Assembly (NCBI GenBank): GCA_947177495.1
Contig: CAMWUS010000014.1
Span: 1 to 13,696, forward strand
Source: an uncultured Clostridia bacterium
GTDB taxonomy: Bacteria; Bacillota; Clostridia; Christensenellales; Borkfalkiaceae
Direction: 5' to 3'
DNA: 13,696 nt
This document shows, piece after piece, positions 6,679-13,310 of the stretch. Numbering within the stretch: the stretch's first letter is position 1; every line of letters starts with the position of its first letter. The position numbers and the translations under genes were made by a program. The notes under the pieces were generated by a model, which was given only the letters and a program-made list of their open reading frames with translations, had not been told where the DNA came from and searched no databases.

Positions 6679-8769
6679 ATGTTTTTTTATGCGAATAACG
6701 AATATGATATAACCGAAATCGGCGGAAAAGGCTGTGGGTTGTTCAAGCTGGTCCGATACGGATTTTCCGTGCCGGACTTTTTTGTAATCGGCGCGGAAAC
6801 GGATATTTCCGTAGACGGCTTTTCGGAAGAACTCAACCGTAGGGCATCTGCGATCGGCGGCGGGAATTTTGCCGTGCGTTCAAGTGGAGTAAGCGAGGAC
6901 GGAGAAGAGGCGAGCTTCGCCGGTCAGTACCATACCGAGCTCAACGTTCCGTTGGATGGACTTTTTGTGGCTGTGCAAAAAGTGTTAACATCTGCGGAGG
7001 GGCAAAGTATTTCGTCCTATTCAAAGCATGCGGGTTTTTCGTTCTGTAAAACGGCGGTAGTTGTTCAGCGGCAAATTTCGGGAATTGTATCGGGAGTAAT
7101 GTTTTCGACTTCTCTCTTTGAAAAGGACGAAATTTTGATCGAAAGCGTTGAAGGTTGCGGCGAACAGCTTGTAGGCGGCATTAAAACCCCACGGACTTTG
7201 CGTTTTAAAAAGGGAGCGCGCGCAGAAGGCTACTTAAACGAGCTTCTTAATGCGGCGCAGGTTTTAGAACGTGCGGAGGGTTGCCCCGTTGACGTCGAAT
7301 GGACGTACGACGGCGAAAAACTTTGGTTCTTGCAGCTTCGCAAGCAGACGGTGCTGTCGGACGAAATTCCGCAAATTCCGCAACGGAAATGGAATATGTA
7401 CGTCTATCGCGACTTTACGGTGTTCAGTCACTCCGTACAGGCTCGTGCAACCGAAAGTGAATTGCAGACTCAACTTTACGGCTTTTCGGTTCCCGTGGAG
7501 GAGGGCTTGCTGGTATGCGGCAGAGAGTTCTATTCCGAAGAAAACGATTTAGAAATCAACCTTGTTTGGGAGCGGCTGGATAAAGGCAACTTCTTTTACA
7601 GGTTTCTTGATAATATTGAAAAATCCGTTAGGCGAACGCGGGCGCGGACTGCCGCAGTTGCCCAAACTGATTACTCGGGTTACTCCCAAAAGCGGCTTAT
7701 CTCCGCATACCGCAGAGAAATTTCCGCCTATATAGACAGTTACGTGCCAATGATGATGCGCCCCGACGATTATCTCTATAATAAATTAACCGCGCTTGTA
7801 GGAGAAAAGCGCGCGCAGGAAATAGTCGAGGCGGTAAGTGCGCTAATTCCCAAAACTTATTATTCGGACGAGCACCGCAACTTTTTAAAGGCGGTTGCAA
7901 GCGGAAACAGCGCGGAGTATATCAGTAAGTACGAGTGGAAAAACAACCCTTTGGGGAAACAGTTTGAAATCGTAACCGAAAGAGAATTCAAAACTCGCAG
8001 TCATGGGCTTTCGCCTTTACAGGCGCAGGAAAACCTTAACGCTCTGTCGGTAAAAAAGCGCGGCGAAAAGTCACGTGCGCGTAAAGTGTTTGCGGGATTA
8101 TGCGGCGAAGAAAAAACGCTTGCCGATTTAATTTTGCGCTTTATCTATTACCGCACGCGTACTGCGGAAAACAGCGATAGATATTTTTTCTATATCAGAA
8201 AAAATTTACTTTCCGAAATTGCCGTCCGCTTCGGTCTGGACGATAAAACCTTGCTCCTCTACCGCGCGGACGAAGTGGAGGAACTGCTTGTGTCGGGCAA
8301 AGCACTGAAAAAATCGGAAATGGCAAAACGCAAAAACGGCGATGCTATCATTTTTTTGAACGGTAAACACCAAATGTATTTCGGAGGGAGTAGCTTTTCG
8401 CTTTTAAAGGAGTTGTTGCCTGATGAAAGCGTAAAGGGCGCTGTTCGTGGCGAAATCGCCTGTGCGGGCTGTGTAACGGGACGCGTAAAGGTAGTAAGCT
8501 GTTTTGCCGATGCGGAGAATGCGGAAAACGATTGTATAATCGTTTCGTCTATGATAACTCCCGATTTAACGCTGGCGCTTGAAAAGGCGGCGGGGATAAT
8601 TACGGACGAGGGCGGGATTACTTGCCATGCGGCTATTATCGCAAGAGAATACGCCGTTCCCTGTCTTGTCGGTACCCAAATCGCCACCAGATGTCTTAAA
8701 GACGGTATGATGGTTAAGTTGGATTGCATAGAAGGCTGTTTCAGCGTAATCGATAATACGGAATTATAA
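6679..8769 (+). CDS. PEP-synthase-like phosphotransferase: ATP-grasp domain plus phospho-histidine domain, no PEP/pyruvate barrel
   Basis: Residues 1-225 form the PEP synthase/PPDK-type ATP-binding domain. Visible are GGKGCGL (Lys17), VRSSG (Arg67), SFAGQY (Gln83), SGVMFST, IESVEGCGEQLVGG and VEWTYDG...FLQLRKQ (Glu207, Gln219, Arg221). Residues about 226-590 are a diverged middle region that could bind a substrate. Residues about 595-690 are the swivelling phospho-histidine domain, with GGITCHAAIIARE (His650 the predicted phosphorylated residue). The PEP/pyruvate-binding barrel of true PEP synthase is absent. The three-part layout matches rifampin phosphotransferase, in which ATP's beta-phosphate goes to the substrate via the histidine, giving AMP and phosphate. 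At 696 residues it is shorter than typical members, and the middle region suggests another substrate. It is the last operon gene, seven bases after the radical SAM gene, with GGAG at 6665-6668 inside that gene's end. Antibiotic resistance is possible, but a biosynthetic step fits the context better. Confidence 0.85.
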   Translation: MFFYANNEYDITEIGGKGCGLFKLVRYGFSVPDFFVIGAETDISVDGFSEELNRRASAIGGGNFAVRSSGVSEDGEEASFAGQYHTELNVPLDGLFVAVQKVLTSAEGQSISSYSKHAGFSFCKTAVVVQRQISGIVSGVMFSTSLFEKDEILIESVEGCGEQLVGGIKTPRTLRFKKGARAEGYLNELLNAAQVLERAEGCPVDVEWTYDGEKLWFLQLRKQTVLSDEIPQIPQRKWNMYVYRDFTVFSHSVQARATESELQTQLYGFSVPVEEGLLVCGREFYSEENDLEINLVWERLDKGNFFYRFLDNIEKSVRRTRARTAAVAQTDYSGYSQKRLISAYRREISAYIDSYVPMMMRPDDYLYNKLTALVGEKRAQEIVEAVSALIPKTYYSDEHRNFLKAVASGNSAEYISKYEWKNNPLGKQFEIVTEREFKTRSHGLSPLQAQENLNALSVKKRGEKSRARKVFAGLCGEEKTLADLILRFIYYRTRTAENSDRYFFYIRKNLLSEIAVRFGLDDKTLLLYRADEVEELLVSGKALKKSEMAKRKNGDAIIFLNGKHQMYFGGSSFSLLKELLPDESVKGAVRGEIACAGCVTGRVKVVSCFADAENAENDCIIVSSMITPDLTLALEKAAGIITDEGGITCHAAIIAREYAVPCLVGTQIATRCLKDGMMVKLDCIEGCFSVIDNTEL

Positions 8770-8790
8770 TAAAGGAAGAAGTTTAATTTT

Positions 8791-8833
8791 GGGGCATTTT
8801 TACGCCGTTTTGGCTAAAAATGTCCCATTTTTT
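8791..8833 (+). terminator. Rho-independent terminator of the six-gene operon
   Basis: A 12-pair outer stem (8791-8802 with 8815-8826, one G-T pair) encloses an inner GCC/GGC stem (8804-8806 with 8812-8814) after one bulged C, with loop GTTTT. A run of six T follows (8828-8833), then more T-rich sequence. It starts 21 bases after the stop of the phosphotransferase-like gene, so transcription of the operon should end here. The rest of the gap up to 8900 is A/T-rich and I see nothing else in it. Confidence 0.9.
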
Positions 8834-8900
8834 ATACTTTTTATTAATGCTGATTTTTGAGGTATATGACTTAATAAAATAATCTACAAGCAGGCGTCTA

Positions 8901-8919
8901 TTTTGGCGGTTTTTTGGCG
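8901..8919 (+). promoter_or_regulatory. Direct-repeat operator (two TTTTGGCG copies, 11-base period), probable SARP-type regulator site
   Basis: TTTTGGCG occurs at 8901-8908 and again at 8912-8919, exactly one 11-base period apart. The second copy ends 10 bases before the -10 box at 8930. The 18 bases from 8901 to 8918 recur exactly, in inverted orientation on the map, upstream of the histidine kinase gene (13239-13256). SARP-family winged-helix activators are known to bind heptamer direct repeats with 11- or 22-base spacing beside the -10 box, in place of a good -35. The response regulator encoded at 10566-11345 has such an output domain, so it is the natural candidate to bind here. The binding itself is inferred. 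Confidence 0.7.
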
Positions 8920-8926
8920 CGGCGGG

Positions 8927-8935
8927 TGATATGAT
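8927..8935 (+). promoter_or_regulatory. Extended -10 promoter for the two-gene operon
   Basis: TGATATGAT is a TGn extended -10 joined to TATGAT (8930-8935, five of six consensus bases). No good -35 lies 16-18 bases upstream; that space is taken by the 11-base-period repeats, as expected for an activator-dependent promoter. Transcription would start near 8942, giving a leader of about 31 bases that contains TAAGGAG (8955-8961) ahead of the ATG at 8973. Confidence 0.65.
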
Positions 8936-8972
8936 TTTGCCATAACAAATATTTTAAGGAGTATTTACAATT

Positions 8973-9356
8973 ATGGCAAAATTCAATGTTGATGCGTACA
9001 ATTTCATCGACCTCTCGCAGACGGACTTTTCGCTTTTAACGGACGAGGAACTTGCAGTATACATAAAGGATACGACGACCGTTCTCAACGCGTACAAAAA
9101 GAAAGCGACGAAAGCGAAAATGATTTTCGGACTTGCGGCAGGGCTTCTTGCGATGCGCGGCGGCGAGCTTACGAAGGTAACGCTTTTCTCTAAAAAATAC
9201 AAATTGGGCGACGCAACCAAAGAGGAAAAGAAGATTGTAAAGAGAGTGATCAAGACTTTCAGAAAATACCTTGTATTTAAAATTTTCATTGCGCTTGTCA
9301 GCAATCAGCAGGCGGGAATGGAATTGCTTGCGCCTCATGCCGCAAAGAAGAAGTAA
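8973..9356 (+). CDS. Small (127 aa) basic protein of unknown function
   Basis: I do not recognise it. The 127-residue product has an acidic, polar N-terminal third and a mid-protein segment, KMIFGLAAGLLAMRGG (about residues 49-64), that is glycine/alanine-rich and hydrophobic enough to touch a membrane. The second half is rich in Lys and Arg, with another hydrophobic patch, LVFKIFIALV (about 100-109), and it ends in AAKKK. There is no signal peptide. TAAGGAG lies 11 bases before the ATG. It is the first gene after the operator-bearing promoter and is followed after two bases by the next gene, so the two are co-transcribed and probably translationally coupled. It is a likely target of the adjacent two-component system. 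A role as a small membrane-associated partner of the next product is possible but unsupported by any motif. Confidence 0.8.
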   Translation: MAKFNVDAYNFIDLSQTDFSLLTDEELAVYIKDTTTVLNAYKKKATKAKMIFGLAAGLLAMRGGELTKVTLFSKKYKLGDATKEEKKIVKRVIKTFRKYLVFKIFIALVSNQQAGMELLAPHAAKKK

Positions 9357-9358
9357 TT

Positions 9359-10534
9359 ATGGGCAAATTTCGTTTCCCGAAAGAAAAGCCCGAGATTACG
9401 CAAAAGCTTGAAGAGGCGAAAAAGCTGATAGAGCAATCGGATGACGACGCGCAAACTTTTTTACAGGCATACAACGTTATTTCGGAATGCGCCGAACAGG
9501 GCAGTGCGCGCGCCGATTTCATTCGGGCATGCTTGCTCTATGCGGACGAACCGGAATCGGGGCAATACCGCGACGAAATCATTCCCTTGCTCGAAGCCGC
9601 CGAAAAGGGCAAGTATCCGCTTGCTGCCGGTGTTAAAATCGACTATTTGTCGGCGCTTGACGAATCCGCGTTATTGTACGACGCCGTTCGCAAAAACAAG
9701 GGCGACAGCCCTCAGGCACTGTACTACGAGGCGGGATTTTTAGCGGGACTTTGCGACGCGCCCAAAGGCGTTAAAAAGAATTTGGTCAAGGCTGCCGAGT
9801 GCTTCGAACGGTCGGCGCAAATGTATCTCGAATACGAGCGTGCGTACCGCAACGGGTGCCGCGAGCTATCCGATATTATAACCTGTTACCGCAATCCCGA
9901 GTTCTTTACGTCGCAGGCGGCATACGCGTATCAGATGCTCATGTACGTCTATGCGGAAATGGACGTAAAGGCGAACGTGCCCAAGTACGTGGCGGCATAC
10001 GAGAACGCGCAGAAGTACGGCAATTTCGTTGTGATATACAAGACGGCGGCTTCGCGCGCAACCGACTGCATGAACAACGTCATGGGCATGCATAGCTTAA
10101 AGACGGTAAACAGTGTGCTGAAAACGGCGAAGGCGGCGTATGCTCAGCTTGATAAAGCGCAGCGCGACAGGTTGGAAGAAAACTACGACGCTCTTTGGGA
10201 GCTGTATGACGAATTTTACGATTACGAAATGCAGCGGCTCGAAGCGCTCGGGAACGTAGAGATCTACACTTCCCCCGATTATGCAAGGCAGGATTCGCTC
10301 GTCACCGACTTAGCAAATGCCGTGCAACAGTGGGCGGAGACGCCGTCGAAGAAAACGGAATACACGGTTACCATTGACAACAAAGTTTATAAACTCAACG
10401 ACTTGGGCGAGATGGTCGACGAATACGGACAGCGCAACGGGTTGCACGTAGACGTTACAAGCAAGCGCGTGTATAACGCCCAAAACGACGCCATAGGCTT
10501 TTTCGATAGCTTCGGTCGATACCACAATTATTAA
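9359..10534 (+). CDS. Helical repeat-like protein (Sel1/TPR-like pattern) with tandem C-terminal motif
   Basis: The 391-residue protein has no signal peptide. Residues about 10-300 are almost wholly helical. The spacing of small residues and repeated A-[EK]-x-G/A patterns (for example AYNVISECAEQGSARADFIRA and LLEAAEKGKYPLAAG) resembles Sel1/TPR-type solenoid repeats, which usually bind other proteins; the repeats are too diverged to count. After about residue 330 the style changes to strands, with two related units near 342-361 and 372-391. Each begins VY, has a central D-x-[YF]-G (VDEYGQ and FDSFGR), and ends near Asn. The start follows the previous stop by two bases, with AAGAAG as a weak ribosome site, suggesting coupling to the upstream gene. 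A bidirectional terminator follows. The job is unknown. Co-expression with the 127-residue protein under the two-component system is the main clue. Confidence 0.82.
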   Translation: MGKFRFPKEKPEITQKLEEAKKLIEQSDDDAQTFLQAYNVISECAEQGSARADFIRACLLYADEPESGQYRDEIIPLLEAAEKGKYPLAAGVKIDYLSALDESALLYDAVRKNKGDSPQALYYEAGFLAGLCDAPKGVKKNLVKAAECFERSAQMYLEYERAYRNGCRELSDIITCYRNPEFFTSQAAYAYQMLMYVYAEMDVKANVPKYVAAYENAQKYGNFVVIYKTAASRATDCMNNVMGMHSLKTVNSVLKTAKAAYAQLDKAQRDRLEENYDALWELYDEFYDYEMQRLEALGNVEIYTSPDYARQDSLVTDLANAVQQWAETPSKKTEYTVTIDNKVYKLNDLGEMVDEYGQRNGLHVDVTSKRVYNAQNDAIGFFDSFGRYHNY

Positions 10535-10540
10535 AAAATT

Positions 10541-10562
10541 AAAACCCCCGAGAGGGGGTTTT
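10541..10562. terminator. Bidirectional rho-independent terminator between convergent operons
   Basis: AAAACCCCC (10541-10549) and GGGGGTTTT (10554-10562) pair perfectly around a GAGA loop. On the + strand a T-rich stretch follows. On the - strand the hairpin is followed by TTTTAATTTTTT. It lies between the helical-repeat gene and the response regulator gene, which end facing each other 31 bases apart, so it serves both. Confidence 0.92.
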
Positions 10563-10565
10563 CGT

Positions 10566-11345
10566 TTACTCTTTTTTCATCTGTTCGAGAGTCGCTTCGG
10601 TCACGATCGACCAATCGTATTGCGGCATATACCTGCCCGAAAACACGCCGCCGTGCTCCATGAATTCCCACAAATCGCAGGTCGCAACCTTTGTGTTGAT
10701 TACCGCGCGTCCCCGTTCGAAGGTCACGAGTTCTTCTGCACCAAGTTCCTTTAAGGTCAGTCGAAGTCTGCACACGGCATCGCGGTAAAGCCGTTTGCCG
10801 AGGTCGGCGTTCTTGTCCGCCCATAGGTTGCCGATGGCGGTATCCATCGTCACGTACGAACCGCGCGCGTCGGTGAGCAGCGCCAAAAGCTCTTTCGCCT
10901 TACGCGAGGAGAAGTCCGCGGCAACGCCGTTCACGAACAAATCGAACGCGTCGAAGGTGCGCAAAAACAGTTTGGGTTTTTCCTGTCCCGCAAAAGAAGC
11001 GAGCAGAGAGCGGAGCTGTTCCGCGCTGTACGGCTTATGACAAAACCCCGCAACCTTGCCGCCCAGCCTTTCCGTAATGCCTTTTTCGTCCTTCGCGTAC
11101 GCGCTGATAAAAACGATTTTCAAATCGGGGTGCAAATTCAGCATTCTTTCCGCAAGGTCGATGCCGTTCATCTCGGGCATTTTAATATCCAAGAATGCGA
11201 CGTCCACCTTGTTGATGCGCACGTATTCGAGCGCGGAACGCGGTGCATTCATAAACATTTTGCACTCCACGTTCAAGTCGTCTACGACGTTCGGCAAAAA
11301 CATATTCAATGCAGACAGTTCGTCGTCTACCACGATGATTTTCAT
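10566..11345 (-). CDS. Response regulator: receiver domain plus SARP-like winged-helix output
   Basis: The 259-residue protein begins with a classic receiver domain: acidic pair Asp7/Asp8, phospho-acceptor Asp53 (AFLDIKMPEMNG), Ser81 and Lys104 (HKPYS). After a short linker, residues about 128-225 (FDLFVNG, SSRKAKELLALL, LYRDAVCRLRLTL) match the OmpR-like winged helix of SARP-type activators as found in Firmicute response regulators. Only the beginning of the bacterial activator domain follows (CDLWEFM...SGRYMPQYDWS), so this is the short form. It lies three bases after the kinase stop, with GGAG in the kinase's last codons as ribosome site, so the two are made as a pair. Phosphorylation by the kinase should change DNA binding. 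The 11-base-period repeats before the kinase gene and before the two-gene operon at 8973 are its likely sites. Confidence 0.93.
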   Translation of the reverse strand: MKIIVVDDELSALNMFLPNVVDDLNVECKMFMNAPRSALEYVRINKVDVAFLDIKMPEMNGIDLAERMLNLHPDLKIVFISAYAKDEKGITERLGGKVAGFCHKPYSAEQLRSLLASFAGQEKPKLFLRTFDAFDLFVNGVAADFSSRKAKELLALLTDARGSYVTMDTAIGNLWADKNADLGKRLYRDAVCRLRLTLKELGAEELVTFERGRAVINTKVATCDLWEFMEHGGVFSGRYMPQYDWSIVTEATLEQMKKE

Positions 11346-11348
11346 AAT

Positions 11349-13205
11349 TTACTCCAAAGGAATTTCTATCGTTACCTGCGTGCCCTGATTGGGCGCGCTT
11401 TTTATTTTCATTTGTGCTCCGAACAGTTCAAACCGCTTGCGTGCGTTTTCAAGTCCCACGCCCGTGTGTACCTTGTCGAGGTCGAATCCCTGCCCGTTGT
11501 CGGCGACGGTGATGACAATCGCGCTTTCTGTTCTTTCCGAAGAAAGCGAAATATAGCCGTCTTGTATACCTCTGAGGTTTCCGTGTTTGACCGCGTTTTC
11601 CACGAGCGGTTGCAGGGAGAGCGCGGGTACGCAAAAATCGGTATAGTCCAAATCCAACAGCAAATTCAGCTTGCCGTCTGCGCGCAGGTTTTCGAGCTCG
11701 AAGTAGTTTAAAACGTTGCGCACCTCGTCGTCAAATGCAATCACGTCCTCACCCTTGCTGTCGGTAATGAGGCGCAAATGCTTTGCAAACTGTTCTATCG
11801 CCTTGTCGCCCTCGTGCAGTCCGTCGCGGTAGCGCGCCTGAATTGCGGTGAGCGAATTGTAAATGAAGTGGGGCTCTATCTGCGCTTTTAACGCTTGGTT
11901 TTTCACCGAGGAAAGCTCGCATTCCAGCTCGCTCACGCGAATCGCGTTGCGCGCGTTTTTCGCAAGCTTCCACAGCCAAAGCACGGCAAAGCAGGCGATG
12001 ATGAGCATGAGCTCGAACGTGAAAATAAATTCCGTGCCGAACACCAACAGCCCCAACCCGTCGCACAACTCGAAGCAGAACACCGACATTAAAAAGGCAA
12101 ATAGTACGCCGTAAGCATAGCGTTGCACGGGCGCAAGCTTTTCGTTAAACACGATGGGCACGAGAAAGGCACAGCCCACGACAAACAGCGCAAACGCGAA
12201 CACGGGCGCAAGGGGCGTGCCGTAAAACGCAAAGGTCAATGCCGTGAATACTGCCGCCGAAAGTAAACTCACGAGCACGGGGATTTTTTTGAGTTTTGCT
12301 CCGCTTCGCCAAAAATGCAATACAAGCAAAACGAACGAGACGATCGCCGTCAGCATTTGTAAAATCATGGCGGTGGGAATGCTCCAACGAATGACGTACA
12401 GCATGTCCCGACTGCAAAGAAAATGTGCGAACAGCGCAAACATGAACGCGGGTACGGTGATATCGCGTTTAAAGCGGAAAAAGATGAAAGAAAGAATACT
12501 GACGGCAACGGCGGAAGCCGCAATGCCGAGCGCGATATAGTTGAAGGAACGCAAGTTCCCGCCGTACGAATTGCCCGTGGAAGTGGCGGCAAGCCAGGGC
12601 GCGGTATGAAAGCCGCCCACGGTCATTGCCGAAACTTCTATCACGATTTCAAGCGGGCTCCCGTCGGTGAGGTAAGGGTGCTGTTCGGTGGTTCTGCCCG
12701 TGACCACTGTTTCGCTAACCGTTTTAGAAAGTTCGCCGCTGCGGTAGTTGAGCTCGCCGTTAATGAAAACGCGAAACGCAAAGTTGCTGTAATGGCGATA
12801 GACAATCACGTTGATACCCGCTTGCACGTTGTCCGCGCGCAGACGGTAGGAGGCGAACCCCGTGCGGGGAAGCGCGCCGTTCCCGAAGTTTTTGTAAGTC
12901 CAAACGGCGGGCAACTTTATCATGCCGTCTGGTTCGCCGTCGTAACCGTCGGTGATGATCCATTCGTTATAGAAAAATTCCCATTCGCCCGCAAGGTTGC
13001 ACGCAACGTCGCGCGAAGGGATATCGATACCCTCGAAGTTCACCGCTGAGTCCTGTACCTGCGGACTGCCGTATATCTTGGAATAGTTCGCGCTGAACAG
13101 AAACAACCCGAGCATAAAGATTGCAAGCAGGGCATACATGACGGCGCAAAAAATGCCACGTACGGTTTTATTCGATATTTTTTTCTTTTGTCTTAAAATC
13201 GTCAT
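11349..13205 (-). CDS. Membrane histidine kinase with extracellular beta-sandwich and 7TMR-DISM-like sensor
   Basis: The 618-residue product has a first membrane helix at about 17-38 and an outside domain at about 39-215. That domain's pattern (LAGEWEFFYNEW, IKLPAVWTY, ASYRLRA, VFINGELNY) looks like the jelly-roll carbohydrate-binding-like domains of 7TMR-DISM receptors. A bundle of about seven membrane helices (about 218-415) and a short coiled linker follow. The kinase core is of the LytS/YesM kind: QIEPHFIYNSL with phospho-acceptor His446, the N box ENAVKHG (Glu536), ADNGQGFD (Asp569) and GVGLENARKR. The ligand is probably a carbohydrate or other small extracellular compound, by family analogy. 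The ATG at 13205 is preceded by AAAGG, but the best -10 box is so close that the leader would be about 11 bases; a start from the alternative -10 (CATAAT) would leave a normal leader. Its partner regulator follows at once. Confidence 0.93.
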   Translation of the reverse strand: MTILRQKKKISNKTVRGIFCAVMYALLAIFMLGLFLFSANYSKIYGSPQVQDSAVNFEGIDIPSRDVACNLAGEWEFFYNEWIITDGYDGEPDGMIKLPAVWTYKNFGNGALPRTGFASYRLRADNVQAGINVIVYRHYSNFAFRVFINGELNYRSGELSKTVSETVVTGRTTEQHPYLTDGSPLEIVIEVSAMTVGGFHTAPWLAATSTGNSYGGNLRSFNYIALGIAASAVAVSILSFIFFRFKRDITVPAFMFALFAHFLCSRDMLYVIRWSIPTAMILQMLTAIVSFVLLVLHFWRSGAKLKKIPVLVSLLSAAVFTALTFAFYGTPLAPVFAFALFVVGCAFLVPIVFNEKLAPVQRYAYGVLFAFLMSVFCFELCDGLGLLVFGTEFIFTFELMLIIACFAVLWLWKLAKNARNAIRVSELECELSSVKNQALKAQIEPHFIYNSLTAIQARYRDGLHEGDKAIEQFAKHLRLITDSKGEDVIAFDDEVRNVLNYFELENLRADGKLNLLLDLDYTDFCVPALSLQPLVENAVKHGNLRGIQDGYISLSSERTESAIVITVADNGQGFDLDKVHTGVGLENARKRFELFGAQMKIKSAPNQGTQVTIEIPLE

Positions 13206-13222
13206 ACAAACTACGCCTTTCT

Positions 13223-13228
13223 ATTATA
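13223..13228 (-). promoter_or_regulatory. -10 box (TATAAT) of the histidine kinase operon
   Basis: A perfect TATAAT reads on the - strand from 13228 to 13223, ten bases after the end of the direct-repeat operator. No good -35 sits at 16-18 bases, as for the 8930 promoter. The predicted start is near 13216, leaving only about 11 bases before the ATG and cutting into the AAAGG site. A second candidate, CATAAT (13239-13234), with TTGCTT (13262-13257) 17 bases upstream, would give a more normal leader. Both remain possible. Confidence 0.5.
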
Positions 13229-13238
13229 ACAATATTAT

Positions 13239-13256
13239 GCCAAAAAACCGCCAAAA
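13239..13256 (-). promoter_or_regulatory. Direct-repeat operator upstream of the histidine kinase, exact copy of 8901-8918
   Basis: Read on the - strand, 13256 to 13239 gives TTTTGGCGGTTTTTTGGC, identical over 18 bases to 8901-8918. It contains TTTTGGC twice with an 11-base period. The end of the second repeat is 10 bases from TATAAT here and 11 bases from TATGAT at the other promoter, so the geometry is nearly conserved. Its presence before the kinase-regulator operon suggests autoregulation by the SARP-like response regulator. It partly overlaps the T-rich tail of the preceding kinase gene's terminator. Confidence 0.7.
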
Positions 13257-13264
13257 AAGCAAAT

Positions 13265-13289
13265 AAGGTCGCAGAATATCTGCAACCTT
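13265..13289 (-). terminator. Rho-independent terminator after the second histidine kinase
   Basis: On the - strand AAGGTTGCAGA (13289-13279) pairs with TCTGCGACCTT (13275-13265), 11 pairs with one T-G, around a three-base loop. The downstream tail is ATTTGCTTTTTT, leading into the operator. The + strand side also has a T run (13286-13293), so it could work in both directions. It separates the upstream kinase from the promoter of the downstream kinase-regulator operon. Confidence 0.8.
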
Positions 13290-13310
13290 TTTTCTTTGTT
13301 GAAACGGGTA

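Noticed and set aside
6679..8769. Calling the gene PEP synthase or pyruvate phosphate dikinase
   Set aside because: The C-terminal PEP/pyruvate-binding barrel is missing; the chain ends right after the phospho-histidine domain.
8808..8814. A third TTTTGGC near the two-gene promoter
   Set aside because: It is a single copy inside the loop and inner stem of the operon terminator, with no partner 11 bases away and no -10 box at the right distance.
11037..11711. Open frame on the + strand with a similar partner at 13296-13670
   Set aside because: The similarity only mirrors the duplicated kinase C-termini on the - strand; it is not evidence of a second gene pair.
12423..13049. Long open frame on the + strand opposite the kinase sensor region
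   Set aside because: It is antisense to a clearly coding kinase, has no ribosome site and its composition is that expected from the opposite strand of a GC-biased gene.
13228..13244. Possible sigma-54 promoter (TTGGCA followed by TTGT) before the kinase gene
   Set aside because: The spacing between the GG and GC-equivalent elements is off by one, the TTGC element is imperfect, and the matching site at 8901-8919 has no such -12 element.
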